Of a stretch of 64,000 nt of DNA, positions 12,090 to 23,215 are shown in pieces; positions within the stretch are counted from its first letter, which is position 1; every line of letters begins with the position of its first letter. The notes under the pieces were generated by a model, which had not been told where the DNA came from, searched no databases, and saw only the letters and a list, made by a program, of their open reading frames with translations. This DNA is from Artemia franciscana. Its lineage: Eukaryota > Arthropoda > Branchiopoda > Anostraca > Artemiidae. The stretch spans positions 27,906,440-27,970,439 of the forward strand of contig NC_088866.1 of the NCBI RefSeq assembly GCF_032884065.1. The letters run 5' to 3'. The translations under genes and the position numbers were made by a program.

Positions 12090-12575
12090 TTTTTGTCCAT
12101 GGTAATGTCATTAAGAAAAAACTGTCACGTTGACTTGTTTCGGACTTATGAAAATACTTTTAACGTGTCTCTGATCTACAAAAATTATGATTGCATGTTT
12201 CTTACTTAGGAGATGAATAAAGTTTTGGACTTTTTGTAAAACCTCATTCATCGGTTTCTGACATTTCAATAACCACATTCATCGGTCTCTGAGGGGGGAA
12301 AAATCCCCCCTCAAGTTTCTCACTTGAAAAATGACTTGAAAAAATCTAATCGCATTTTATGAGTTGGGAAACAAAAATCACTTCATTTATTTCGGATTCT
12401 AGTAAAATTTCGTTAAAAGGCATGTTCATATTTCTCTTACTCTTGAAAAAGACGTCATTCACTTGTCTCTGGCACTTGAAGAAACTCCGCTCCCGTCTCA
12501 ATGCCTCGTGAAAAATGAATAATTTATTGGCCTTTGAATTTAGAAAAAAAAATCAGTCTTTTATGTTTGTTTTAA
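12090..12575 (-). repeat. R4 array, reverse orientation
   Basis: Units such as GTTTCTGACATTTCAATAAC and CACTTGTCTCTGGCACTTGA are reverse complements of the 10766-11580 vocabulary. The array resumes at 13360 after the R1 copy, so R1 probably inserted into it. Confidence 0.55.
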
Positions 12576-12589
12576 GTTATGAAAGAGAG

Positions 12590-13356
12590 CAGATCCGGTC
12601 AAGGTATTTCAATGACATATCTAGGACTTATGCTTATTCTTCCCACCAAATTATCATCACGGTCTCTCCACTCTAAGAGTTTTCCAAGTTATCTGATTTA
12701 CTTGTCCAGGTCCCCCCTTTGATACTGGTTCTTGACGGGATTTAAAATGAGAAGTCTGAGTTACAAGGTTATCGTAAATATTAAATTTCATTAAGATTCA
12801 ATCCCTCGTTCGTAAGTTAAATATACCTCATTTTTTATTTTTCAGAATAAACCCCCCTCCCAACTCCCCCAAAGAGAGCAAATCCGTTCCGGTTATGTCA
12901 AAAACTAATCTTGGACTTATGCTTTTTCCCCACCAATTCTTATCCCGATCTCTAACCGTTTCAAAATTTCACTCTAAGCGTTTTCAAAATTTCAGGGTCT
13001 CCCCTTTCAACTCCTGCCAAAGTCACCAGATCCATTCAGGATTTAAAATACGAGTTTTGAGAAACAATATCCTTCTAAATATCAAATTTCATTAAGATCG
13101 GATCACCCAATCGTAAGTCAAAAATACCTCATTTTTTCTAATTTTTCTAAATTAACCATCCTCTCACTCTCCTCCAGATAGTTAAATCGGGGAAACGACT
13201 CTTTCAAACTTAATATGGTCTGGTCTCTGATACGCCTGTCAAATTTCATCGTCCTAACTTATCTGGAAGTGCCCAAACTAACAAAACTGGGACCGACAGA
13301 CCGACAGAAATTGCGATCGCTATATGTTGCTTGATAAATACCAGGTGCCATAAAAA
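12590..13356 (-). mobile_element. R1 element, copy b (reverse, truncated)
   Basis: Reads as R1 on the minus strand: the 5' head ends at 13356 (TTTTTATGGCACCTGGTATT on the minus strand). It is followed leftward by the GATTTAACTATCTGG-like phrase and about two tandem units with C runs on the plus strand. The tail module is missing at the 12590 side. R4 repeat flanks both ends. Confidence 0.75.
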
Positions 13357-13359
13357 TCT

Positions 13360-13640
13360 GGTTTGCATGTTTCTGTTTGGAGAAAATCTAAGTCATATCT
13401 TTCCAATTGTTGAAACATCTTAGGGATTGGTCTTTTTTATTGAAAATCTCATTGACATGTCATTAACTTTTGAGATGTCTGAAGAAAATTCTGTTTTTGA
13501 TTTTCAACTTTTGAAAAAAGCCAGGTTCACCTGCCTATGATTTTGAAAAAAAACTGAAAATACCATTCATCTGCCTTTAAAAAATATTACTGTCGCATTT
13601 TCAAGATTGCTGTTTCCTTTTTTTTAAGACTAGGTAATAA
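13360..13640 (-). repeat. R4 array, reverse orientation, second part
   Basis: Continues the 12090-12575 vocabulary (GCATGTTTCTGTTTGGAGAA, GGTTCACCTGCCTATGATTT) on the far side of R1 copy b. Confidence 0.5.
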
Positions 13641-14276
13641 TAATTTTTTCTCCAAAGTTTGTTTTCTTATACACAAATATTTCAATTTTTTTCAATTTCG
13701 TATTAGGACCCAATCCTTATCTCGAATTTGAAAACTTTTTCTATTTTATACACGTCTAGGGTCCATTTTGACTAAGGGCATCCTTTATTTTTCTATATTT
13801 TAAGATTTTAAATTTTTAAGGACAAATGTCCATACCCCTTCTGGAGTCCTTAAGGGGTTTAGGGCCGATATACAGTTCAATTTCTGTAGTATATTGTCCA
13901 CTTTTTTAACAGTCCTAACGTAATTTTCAACTTTGTTTACACTCCTACACTGAGCGCTGGGCCTTCCTATTCATTTTAGAGATTTTACCTTTCGGGGTAT
14001 TTCCTTTGAAGGCCTGCTTTCTTTTGGTATGGACTTCATGGGGGGGAGTAAGCATATGTCACTCTTTTCTCGTAATTTTTGATTAATTGTATGAAATATA
14101 GGGACATTTCAGTATTTCTTGAAGGTTTTACTTATGCCCTAGGGCTAAAAGAAATTTTCTATCTTATTAAATTAAACCTAACTTCTTTTGTCAAAGTGAC
14201 ATAAGTTTAAGTGGTAGGCACTAGGGGTTCGTGGCACTAGTGTCGATATAAAGACAGGAATTTTAATTCCCAAGAC
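13641..14276. other. Unassigned stretch
   Basis: No supported feature was seen in this AT-rich interval. Confidence 0.4.
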
Positions 14277-14600
14277 TATCTACTACTACCACTACTACTA
14301 CTAATAATAACTCACTACAGCAATAAGCCGCCTATGGCCAACACAGGTACGCACATTCCTCCTCCAAACTAATATATTCAAGGTCCCCCTCTTTAAATCT
14401 TTATATATGAAATTCTCCCAACCCAGACGAGGACGACCTGCTTTCCGTGTAGCCCTAGACGGTTGGCTAAAAAGGAAAATCTTCGGCAATCTGTCATCCT
14501 TCATCCGTAGAACGGGGCGTAGCCATCTGAACCTATCGCTATGGATTTATGGTGCAAATATGAATATACTAAGCCGTTCCAAGGAGATTTCAGACTTTTA
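14277..14600 (-). pseudogene. 3' end of a non-LTR retrotransposon RT ORF with TAG-repeat tail
   Basis: The minus-strand frame 14504-14301 ends with the C-terminal signature common to endonuclease/RT ORFs: a DDRLPK phrase, GRPRLGWENFIYKDL, then a WRRNVRTCVG stretch. The coding part extends upstream to about 14590 in a frame reading RFRWL before RMKDDRLP. Just after the stop, the minus strand carries a TAG/TAA-rich microsatellite (14277-14312), a typical simple-repeat tail of such elements. Only the last 100 or so codons remain. The clade is not certain. Confidence 0.7.
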
Positions 14601-15099
14601 AGTTGAACTTCCTTTGAATTAGGTCTTTTTTATTATATTTTTCTTTACGGCACTTGTCGGGTAGAGAAATCCCCCAAAAGCTACCTTTTGAGTTCTTTAA
14701 CTCACATATTGTATTTGTTATGAAAAAACATACAGGCATTTTTCACAGAAGAGTTTTCTTTGAGGGGGGTGGGAAATGTCGGGAGAAGTTTTCAGTGGAA
14801 AGGAAAATTTTCGAAAAGAATCACCATGAATTCTTCTTCAGAATTCGTTTAATTTTTTTTTTCCTCTTTGAATGCACAATTTTACATATGAAGATAATGA
14901 TATAGTGAAAATGTTCAGGAGAAATTTTCAGCTGGGATTAAATTATATGTAAAGATTTTTCGTGGAAAAATGTGGACAACACCCACAAAAGTGCTGCAAG
15001 GTAACTCCTTCTCTTCGTATTACACAAAATATTCTTTTCATTTATTTTATTTCTTTATTTGGGAAGCATCATTTTACAGCACCCTTGACAACAATACCC
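14601..15099. other. Unassigned stretch, possibly the diverged front of an R2 element
   Basis: Phrases like GAAGTTTTCAGTGGAAAGGA recall the pre-body section of R2 copies. The match is too weak to call. Confidence 0.3.
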
Positions 15100-15900
15100 A
15101 TAATTTCTATGGAAATTTTCTGCTAGATAACTTGATCCCTGCCGAAGGCAAATTCTTATCAGGAAACTTTCTCTCCATTGAAAGAACCCTCTGGACCAAC
15201 TCCCCCTCGTGTGTGGGCGATTACCATTAACAAATACTATTTGTAAGCAACTGAAAAATCACAAAGCTTACAGCCCTTACCTAGTGACTTTTTCTTTGAC
15301 TTTTTAATTGTGATGAACCAAATGGCTATCTCAACATTCCATTTGGATGACTTTGGGGGAAAAGGAAAAGGAGGAGGTGGTTAGTTTTACTCAATTCTGT
15401 TTGGTCACTTAAGTCCCATCTGTGTGTACATGGGTCGATTTTTTTTCCGCTTCTTCTCTCTCTCTTTCTCTCTTTTTTATGTACTCTGTGTGAGTTATTG
15501 AGGTGTAATCCCTTTTTCTTTTTTCTCTGTCTATTCTTAAAGGAGACAAAACGAGTTGCCTCCCTGTCTCCTTTGTATAAGATATATGTATATCGTTTCA
15601 TGTTTAATAAAGTCAAGTCAAGTCAACTTAAAAAGCCACTTAAACTTTTAATTTTTTTTTTCGAATAAGCCCTTTTCCAATCTTCCAGGATACTTGGTTT
15701 GATACGACCATCCCTAGGGGAAACAAAATAACAACAACAGACAGCGCACACCCATGACCCTTACATGACGGTAAAGAAGTCCTTTTCATCATAAGAGTAG
15801 CACTGCTCGGACTTGGGACTGTATAACACTAGAACTTACGATCGTGTAATTTTTTTTAATATCAGTTTTAAAAATCTCATTGTGTTGTAAGTATCATTTA
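15100..15900 (+). mobile_element. R2 body remnant, split by a 213-bp insert
   Basis: AACAAATACTATTTGTAAGC, AAATGGCTATCTCAACATT and GGTCACTT match the R2 body in order. The body then resumes after the insert with CTTAAAAAGCCACTTAAACT, GGTTTGATACGACCATCCC and a Pro-type ACGCACACCCATGACC stretch. The flanks of the insert join exactly into the uninterrupted R2 order seen at 36120-36480. Confidence 0.65.
15413..15625 (+). mobile_element. 213-bp LINE-3'-end or SINE insertion with AAGTC repeats
   Basis: The insert runs from GTCCCATCTGTG to a tail of AAGTC repeats (15610-15625). It is flanked by the 6-base duplication ACTTAA (15407-15412 and 15626-15631). Just before the tail is a hairpin formed by GGAGACA and TGTCTCC around 15541-15572, as often found at LINE 3' ends. 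A 96-codon minus-strand frame overlapping it is not supported as a gene. Confidence 0.7.
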
Positions 15901-17084
15901 TTATATATACTTATCTTGTCATTTTGGGCTCTTAGAACCCTCCATGGAGCCAAAATATTTTCGAGGTCTAAACAAATTTCACTGACTTAGCTAAATTCCC
16001 TGTGGCTTTAGAACTCTAAACATATGACTAAAAGGGTTTTAGATCTCTAGCACAGATTTTTCTGATTTTCTTGTGGTTATATAAGGAGATAAATGAATAC
16101 AAGGGTGATATTTAATGCCAAAACATGCAAATTCTCATTGAGGGTTAAGATAAATACAAAATTAGCTCTATGGTAGAAACAAGGGGAGAGTGGGGCTATA
16201 ATATAATATATACTCCTTAAGGCCTTATGGATTTCTTTTTCTTTTCTTGGGGGGAGGCGAATTGTATTTTGAGAGGGTGCAGATGTTTTTTTTTTAAATG
16301 TATCAAGATGTGTCATTGATTTTTAACTTCTCTTGATTTTTGGGAATATATCTGGTCTGTGCGAATATTATAAAAGTAAGAATTATTATACAAACTTAAA
16401 CTGAGCGAAATCAGTTCCGTAAGGGAACAGTACTGCCTCTTTCTCATCCCTGCCTCCACCTCAAGGTTGCAGAAACTTTGGGGGGGGGGTGCTCATTATA
16501 TCTGAAATTGAGATTTAGTCCTTTAATCATAAGTCGACAGTGATTGGAGGCCAACCAGCTATGGGAGGATGTGTTTTCTGTTGGGGGGACTTTTTGGCAA
16601 AGTGGGGGACATATACTATCTCCCCTTTTTACTTGGGCAATTGCAATATTGTTCATTTAATTATTCAGCAGGAAGCCGATATCAGTTTCCCCATAAAACC
16701 AACGAGAGATATTTTGATTTTAATCTTTTTATTTGGAGTTTTATAGGTATCTATATTTTGTTAAACAAATTCGATCGTGAAGATTGTGAAAATCCCTGTT
16801 TTAAATCACAAACTTCGACAGCAGTGTTTTCCGTCCACTCGTATCTGATTTAAGACATTTCATCGTTTTAGAAACGTTCCGCCTATGTTGTAAATATTGC
16901 TTAAAGATTACTTTTTAGATTTTACAAGGGGAATATATATGGAGCCGAACATACATTCTTGAATCTCGTGTGTAGTGAGATTAGAAGTTCTTTCATTTCC
17001 TGTTTGTATATATTTTTTTTATATTTACTGTCTGTCATCTTTTATCAGAGGCTATGTTTATGTTTTATTATTATTTTTTTCCCC
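15901..17084. other. Unassigned stretch
   Basis: No supported feature. Overlapping frames at 16540-16746 and 16569-16853 have no recognised motif and cover the same bases in two frames. Confidence 0.4.
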
Positions 17085-17200
17085 AGAGGCACTTGTTATC
17101 GGAGGGGATGGTTTAGTAACTTCAGAGGGGGCTCGTTTGATTGGAAATCAAAGTTCTAGTGACCTTTTTAAGATTCAAAAGTGGTCAGAGGAGAACTATC
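17085..17200 (+). repeat. R3 unit, partial
   Basis: TTCAGAGGGGGCTCGTTTGA and AAAGTTCTAGTGACCTTTTT match the front of family R3 seen more fully at 18525-18960 and 44210-44960. Confidence 0.6.
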
Positions 17201-17210
17201 CCCGGTAAAC

Positions 17211-18470
17211 TTCTAGTTTATTGACTTTGGGCTATCTTGGAAAGGGGTTAGGTTAGGAAAATGAAACTTTCAAGGATGGGTCTACAGGCTGAAGTATATC
17301 CTGGGAAGGTGTTTTGAGATACCCACCTCAACTCCTTCTCCCTCTAGAGAGCCCTGAAATTTGCATACATGATAGGTCTATACCTATTGAAATTTCGGCA
17401 AAATTCTAGCTAATTGACTTCTTGCTATCTCAGAAAGGGTTTAGGTTAGGAAAATGAAACTTACAGGGATGAATTTACAGACTAAAGTATGTCCTGGGAA
17501 AGTACTTTGAGGCAACAACCTCCACTCCTTCTCCCTCTAGAAGACCCTGACCTTTGATGGCCTTTAAAAATATGTGTTATAAAATTGAAACCTTGCAAAA
17601 TAGATCTTCTGCTTAATTGAAGTACAAGGACATTGTTTTCAGCTTCATAACTTTGCTCAATTCCATTTTAAAAGGTTTTAAAGATATGCAAATACATTCT
17701 CTAAATTTTGAAAAAAAACATTGATATGGCTCAAAATTCTACTCAAATAACAGGAATTGCATTTTCAGAACTAAAGGCAGAGAAAAAGCAACTAGTTACT
17801 GAAAATTAAAGTAAAATGTTGTTTTGTCAAAATTTCAATAGGTATAGAGAAAAAGACCTGTCATGTAGGCAAATTTCAAGGCGCTGTAGAGGGAGAAGGA
17901 GTGGAGGTGGGTCCTTTAAAATACCTTCCCAGGACATACTTTAGTCTGTATATTTATCCCTGAAAGTTTCATTTCCTAACCTAAACCCTATCCGAGATAG
18001 CAAGAAGTCAATTAACTAGAATTTTACCAAAATTTTGACAAAACAATATTTTACCTCAATTTTCAGTTACCAGTTACTTTTTCTCTGCCTTTAGTTCTGA
18101 AAATGCAATTCCTGTTATTTGAGTAGAATTCTGAGCCCTATCAATGTTTTTTTTTCAAAATTTAGGAAATGTATTTGCATATCTTTAAAACCTTATAAAT
18201 TGGGATTGAGCAAAGTTGTGAAGCTGAAAACAATTTTGTTGTACTTACTTCATGCAGAAGATCTATTGTGCAAGGTTTCACTTTTATAACACATATTTTT
18301 AAAGGTCATCAAAGGTCAGGACCCTTTAGGGGAAGAGGGAGTGGAGTTAGATACTTCAAATACCTTCCCGGGACATATTTTAGACTGTAGACCCATCCCT
18401 AAAAGTTTCATTTTCTTAACCTAACCCCTTTCTGAGATACCAAGAAGTCACAAAATTAGAATTTTACCAA
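17211..18470. repeat. Large inverted repeat, arms about 440 bases
   Basis: The left arm (about 17405-17840) and right arm (about 18025-18460) are reverse complements with few gaps. For example, AAAAATATGTGTTATAAAA near 17565 is mirrored by the ATAACACATATTTTTAAA near 18287, and AACTAAAGGCAGAGAAAAAG near 17779 by its complement near 18079. The outer part of the unit (TTAGGTTAGGAAAATGAAAC) also occurs as an extra copy at 17211-17400 and, reversed, in the spacer at 17850-18020. There is no coding capacity. Confidence 0.8.
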
Positions 18471-18524
18471 ATTTTAAGATAGCCTTTTTGTTAAAAATAG
18501 TTCAAAGATCACACCACAAAACAC

Positions 18525-18960
18525 CAGGGTCGACACGACCCAGTAGGGCCAGGGGCCATGCTTCATAAATTATGGGGGCATATATCGTTCTTGAGAAAAT
18601 GAATCTTATATAAACTTCACAAGGGGGTCATTTGATTAGTAACTGAAAGTTTTTGTTCATTTTTTAAGAGTCGGAAGACATTAGAAGGCAACTAGATCAC
18701 CCTTCCCACGCCCTTTTTCTCCAAACCTGTCAGACACAAATTCTGAGATAGCTATTTTATTAAAAATACTTCAAAAATCATATAAAAAACACGAGGGTTG
18801 ACACAATCTCCCAGAGCCAAAGAGGAATGTTTAAGGGTTATTCCCTGAGGGTATATGTTTTTTTTTGTAAGGAGTAGTCACATAAACTTCGGAGATGGCT
18901 CATTTGATTGACAATTGAAAGTTCTCGTTACCTTTTTATGAGTCAAAAGTGATCAGATGG
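18525..18960 (+). repeat. R3 family, two tandem units
   Basis: Each unit carries a GGGTYGACACRA phrase, a passage ending GGGGGCATAT or GAGGGTATAT, TTTGATTRRYAAYTGAAAGT, and AGAAGGCAACTAGATCACCC or its relative. Unit length is about 280-300 bases. The function is unknown. Confidence 0.65.
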
Positions 18961-19070
18961 CATCTATGCCCCCCCCCCTCTTGCAGGTTATCTCACTTAA
19001 ACTGATGCCACCAATTTGTATGTAATCAAAGAAGGGCGACAGGAGTAGACCTCATCATGGACGTTGTAAC

Positions 19071-19217
19071 GGCCATCTTTGAATTTTTGTACCCACTTAC
19101 TTTCCTTTCACTCATAATAGTATCACCGTACACTTCGCAAATCTGTTGATGGATTTCTGCAGCAGAAGCGCATCACTGAGCGAACCTCACACGCGACGGG
19201 CGAATTGATATTTTTAA
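19071..19217 (+). repeat. Left arm of a separated inverted repeat (147 bases)
   Basis: GGCCATCTTTGAATTTTTGT through CGAATTGATATTTTTAA is the near-exact reverse complement of 22234-22380, about 3.0 kb away. Confidence 0.85.
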
Positions 19218-19414
19218 ACATTTTGAAAGAACCAATAAAGGCTAGCTACACAGCTGAAACTTAGCACAGTTGTTCCAGAGAGATGCTAGTACACGACGCA
19301 CGCGCTCTTTCTGTATGCGTGCGAACTACTAGTGTCTACAATAAACAGACCTTAATTAAAAAACACACCTCGTACATAATTATAGTCAGTAGGGGGGGGG
19401 GGGTGGTTAATATT

Positions 19415-19460
19415 GAGCCGGGTCGCTCCTTACTACAGTTCGTTACCACGAACTGTTTGA
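19415..19460 (+). repeat. R2 terminal motif with hairpin
   Basis: GAGCCGGGTCGCTCCTTACT followed by the hairpin CAGTTCGTTACCACGAACTG, the same 3' end seen at 30300, 36800 and 39060. Here it is followed by CGGTCTGAAAGACCG, a further small palindrome also found reversed at 22431. Confidence 0.85.
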
Positions 19461-19554
19461 AAATAAGTTTGTTTTTTACGGTCTGAAAGACCGATTTGTT
19501 TCCTCTTGACTTGTTATATTGATTGCTGTAGACTTATCTGGATATAAAATAAAT

Positions 19555-19870
19555 AAAAATCTAGTTTTTTCAACTGAAAGTAAGTAGGAACATTAAAACT
19601 CAAAACGAACAGAAATTATTCCTTATATGAGGGGGTTGACCCCTGCTCAATACCTTGCTCTTTAGGCTAAAGTTTGACTTTTTCCCAATTCTTTAAGAAC
19701 TACTCCTGCAGTACCAGGGTCATTTAATAAGAGTAATAAGCTGAAAATAAATTTAGCGTAAAGAGCGAGGTGTTGAGGAGGGGGCAAATCTCCTCATATA
19801 CAGAACAATTTTTGTTTGTTTTGAGTTTTATTGTTGCTCCTTACTTTCAGTAGAAAAGACTTGCTTTTTT
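19555..19870. repeat. R2 head palindrome, diverged copy
   Basis: TTTTTTCAACTGAAAGTAAG at the left and CTTACTTTCAGTAGAAAAGA at the right are arms of one palindrome. The inner arms carry CTTGCTCTTTAGGCTAAAG and its reversed partner. Confidence 0.75.
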
Positions 19871-20517
19871 TTATTTAATTTCTGACCGTTTTTCAAGCCA
19901 TACCTTCAAGAAGGTATTCTTAAAGGACATACAAAATGTCCAAAGGGTGCACATCCTTTGGTACAAAACGTTACATTTACGACAGTGCGGAGGCTAATTT
20001 GGGCTTTGGGAAGTAAATTTCCATGAAAGGGAGGATTTCCGGAATGGTTGGGAAAACGATTAGAAATTAAATTATTATTTTTTTGACTATGCTAGGGAGA
20101 ATCCTTCAGGCTGAGTCACCAGTAAGAAATTCAAAGAGTAAGGAGAGGGAGCAGAGGTAAATGAAGAAGCAATGTAAATTAATAGACACTGTATGCACCC
20201 AGGTCAACAAATAGAGTGTCGGCGATATCTCAATAAATACTTGGGAGATTGAGTTGAAACTTCCAGAGGATATTAGTGTTCAAGCGGAGTAGGAAGAGGT
20301 CAGTGGACCTTGAATACTGACTAGGGGGAGGAAGCGACCGTAAAGGTCGCTCCCTCAATTTAACGATCCTAAATATCCTAGAACTATAAAAAGAACTAGT
20401 GCACCCAAAGGGTGCACTACGTTAATGCTTTTGATACAAATGTAAATTTTGTGACCTGAACTCGGAATACTATTAGTACCACTGGAAACCTTGTCTCGAA
20501 TCTGATAGAATTAAATT

Positions 20518-20800
20518 AAAAAAAAACAAGTTTTTTAACCTAAAGTAAGGAGCGACATTAAAACTTAAGACGAACAGAAATTATTCCGTATATGAAAGGG
20601 TCTGTCCCCTCCTCAAGGCCCCGCATTTTTCGCTAAAGTTTTTTATTGTTTTAGAAAGCAGAGTTGTGAGAAAGAGTTAAACTTCAGTGTATAGAGCGGG
20701 GTGTTGAGGAGGGGACAGCCCCTTTCATATACGGAATAACCTCTGTTCGTTTTAAGTTTTAATGTCGCTTCTTACACTCAGATAAAACAAAAACTTATTT
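20518..20800. repeat. R2 head palindrome copy
   Basis: The arms read GTAAGGAGCGACATTAAAAC at the left and GTTTTAATGTCGCTTCTTAC at the right. The inner arms hold GAACAGAAATTATTCCGTAT and its reversed partner. Confidence 0.8.
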
Positions 20801-20869
20801 TTTATTTAATTTCCAAAGGTTTTTGAATTAATGCAGGTTTTTAAATATAACAGTTCAAAATAGGGATGA

Positions 20870-21190
20870 AACTTTTAATCGACAGTGAAACAAATATATA
20901 ATTTGAACTTAATATTCTGGACACATTTACTGTGTCCATCATCAGCAGTGAAACTAAAAGACATCAATAAAACAAAATTTATACCCAATAAACTAATTAC
21001 ATATAGTTTATTGCTCTCATTAGTTCAATGCAACACTGGAAGCGAATCACCTTGACCTTTTTGGTGCCAGTTCATTAGATTTCTCTGAAGTATCAGGTGG
21101 ACAGAGGTCAAAGCTCTTAAGTGAAATGAGATTTACTTTATTTGACCTCAGTGAATTATCATAAATTGAATGTAATCCAAATTCACCTGT
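20870..21190 (-). repeat. Possible Penelope-like terminal fragment with hammerhead-like core
   Basis: On the minus strand CTGATGA is followed by an 8-bp stem (TGGACACA/TGTGTCCA) with a 5-base loop and then GAA (20915-20947). That is the order of a hammerhead core. Two direct repeats of CAGTGAAAC (20884, 20946) flank it on the plus strand. No stem I or cleavage-site triplet could be drawn, so the call rests on a short motif only. Confidence 0.3.
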
Positions 21191-22233
21191 ATCTCTGTTT
21201 ATGGAATTATTCTTGAATAATTTTTTTTTTTTAATTTTCGATTGTTTCCCTGAAAATTTGCTTTAAACCTTGTTCCCTAGAAATCAAAGAAACATTTTCA
21301 AACAAAATAGAATGATTTGGAAAATTATAGATATGTTTTGAGAGGGCCCCTCCTCAAAATATATTAGGGGGTAGAATAAAGATGTGCCGCGTTTTTTGTT
21401 TTAGGTCACTCTTATTGCAATTTGGGTCCATTTTTGCAATTTGTGACTTTAAAAACCCTGTTTTCTTCGAGTCCATATAAACCATTGCAGGAATTCTGTG
21501 AATCATCTTTCGAATTAAGACGGTTTTTGAAAGCCTTGAGACTAATCCCTGGATGTAGTTGAGCAAGAGTAGAAAGTGGTACATCCATATAAATTTATGA
21601 AGTTTAGGGGGGGGGGCTCATGCCATTCTCAAACTCTCCTTTTAGCCGACTGAACGATCAGTAAAAGATAAGAAGTCTATAGAAACAGAACATATCACTC
21701 TAGAAAAGACAAAAAACTAAAAATTTAAAACTTTAAGAACCAAACGATTAAGATACAAATGGCAGCAAAATTTTGGAATGCAGTTTTGCTGCAGGAAGTC
21801 CAATACCTGAAATCAACATAGGTATTGGGACCAAGATTAACCCTTGTGGAACTCCAAATACACCTTTAAAGTTATTTAGAGGATCGTCACTAAGACGATC
21901 CTCTAATAATATTTATGGTGAATGTTTAGAGACATAGAAAATGTCTATGTCTCCTTTATAGTCAGCAGGCTATATGTAAACACAGGTAAAAGTTTTCATC
22001 ATGCAGCCCAATAATTAAATTAGGATAAAAAGAATAACAGTTAAGAGCAAGAATATTGACTAGTTCTGTTTATAAACAGTGTATTGGTGCTTTTCTTGGC
22101 AATACAGGGCAAGAATTTGATCCTTGCCTAGGTGTGGCAACAAGGTTGCCACAACGGCTACACAGAAAAGTCATTTAAAACCTTAATATCCTTATAGTTC
22201 TTCTGAATTATCATTTATAGTTCTAGAATTGAC
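21191..22233. other. Unassigned stretch
   Basis: No gene was supported. It lies between the arms of the separated inverted repeat. The 76-codon minus-strand frame at 21354-21584 has no known motif. Confidence 0.4.
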
Positions 22234-22380
22234 TTAAAAATATCAATTCACCCGTCGCGTGTGAGGTTCGCTCAGTGATGCGGTTCTGCTGCTGAAATCC
22301 ATCGACAGATTTGCAAAGTGTATGGTGATACTATTATGAGTGAAAGGAAAGTAAGTGGGTACAAAAATTCAAAGATGGCC
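22234..22380 (-). repeat. Right arm of the separated inverted repeat
   Basis: Reverse complement of 19071-19217, from TTAAAAATATCAATTCACCC to CAAAGATGGCC. Confidence 0.85.
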
Positions 22381-22426
22381 CAAAATTGAAGGTTGAAAAT
22401 TGAAGATAATAATAAAAAAAAAAAAA

Positions 22427-22520
22427 ATCGGTCTTTCAGACCGTAAAAAACGAACTTATTTTCAAACATTTCGTGGTAACGAACTGTAGTAAGGAGCAAC
22501 CTGGCTCCTTACTACAGTTC
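22427..22520 (-). repeat. R2 terminal motif, reversed
   Basis: CGGTCTTTCAGACCG, then AACGAACTGTAGTAAGGAGC: the reverse complement of the 19415-19497 end, followed by a second forward CTCCTTACTACAGTTC. The hairpin is damaged. Confidence 0.7.
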
Positions 22521-22589
22521 ATGATAACAATGAAAACACAAATATCATGATAACCATGAAAAAGTTAAAATTATATATAATAATATGAG

Positions 22590-22760
22590 GTATTTTTAAC
22601 TTACGAAGGAGTGATCGGATCTTAATGAAATTTCATATTTAGAAAGACCTCGTAACTTAGATCTCTTATTTTAAATCCCCAGCGGATCCAGTGTCATTTG
22701 GGGGGGGCGGAAATCTTGGAAAATGCTTAAAGTGGAGAGATCAGGATGAAATTTGGGCTC
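22590..22760 (+). repeat. Solitary R1 tandem unit
   Basis: Carries GAGGTATTTTTAACTTACGA, a GATCTTAATGAAATTTCAT phrase, a G run and GATCAGGATGAAATTTGG, in the R1 order. Confidence 0.75.
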
Positions 22761-23040
22761 AAACTAAACTAATGAGAAATTTCAAAGAATAAAAAATCTT
22801 AAAGAATCAAAATTCAAATTTTAAAGAATTCAAAATTACAAATTAGGTTTAACTTTTTTCATGTGTGGTTTCAAGTATGGCACAGTAAATCAAGTAAAAA
22901 TATTTCTCCCGAACTTATTAAATATCCTATAGATTTAAATATCTTTTACCTTCAATTTTGGGATGAAATAAACGCAAAGATAAGAACTGGGACAAAATGA
23001 AAAAGTGGATAATAATGGATTGAAAAAGTATTAGCAGATT

Positions 23041-23160
23041 AGCAGAAACAAGCAGCATATTATAAGGAAAAATTTAATTGTTTAGTGTTTTAGTATTAGC
23101 ATATTAGCAGAAACAAGCAGCATATTATAAGGAACAATTTAATTGTTTTACTGTTTTCTT
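23041..23160 (+). repeat. Two-copy duplication, period 65
   Basis: AGCAGAAACAAGCAGCATAT starts at 23041 and 23106, with matching sequence after each. Confidence 0.85.
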
Positions 23161-23215
23161 TTCGTTTTTTTTTAATATGTCCCCTCTTCACTTTAAGCAT
23201 TTCCCAAGATTTCCA

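Noticed and set aside
14280-14312. A triplet microsatellite considered as an independent feature
   Set aside because: It directly follows the stop of the minus-strand LINE fragment and is better read as that element's tail.
16540-16853. Two overlapping plus-strand frames of 68 and 94 codons
   Set aside because: There is no motif, no start context and no splice signals; both frames cannot be real over the same bases.
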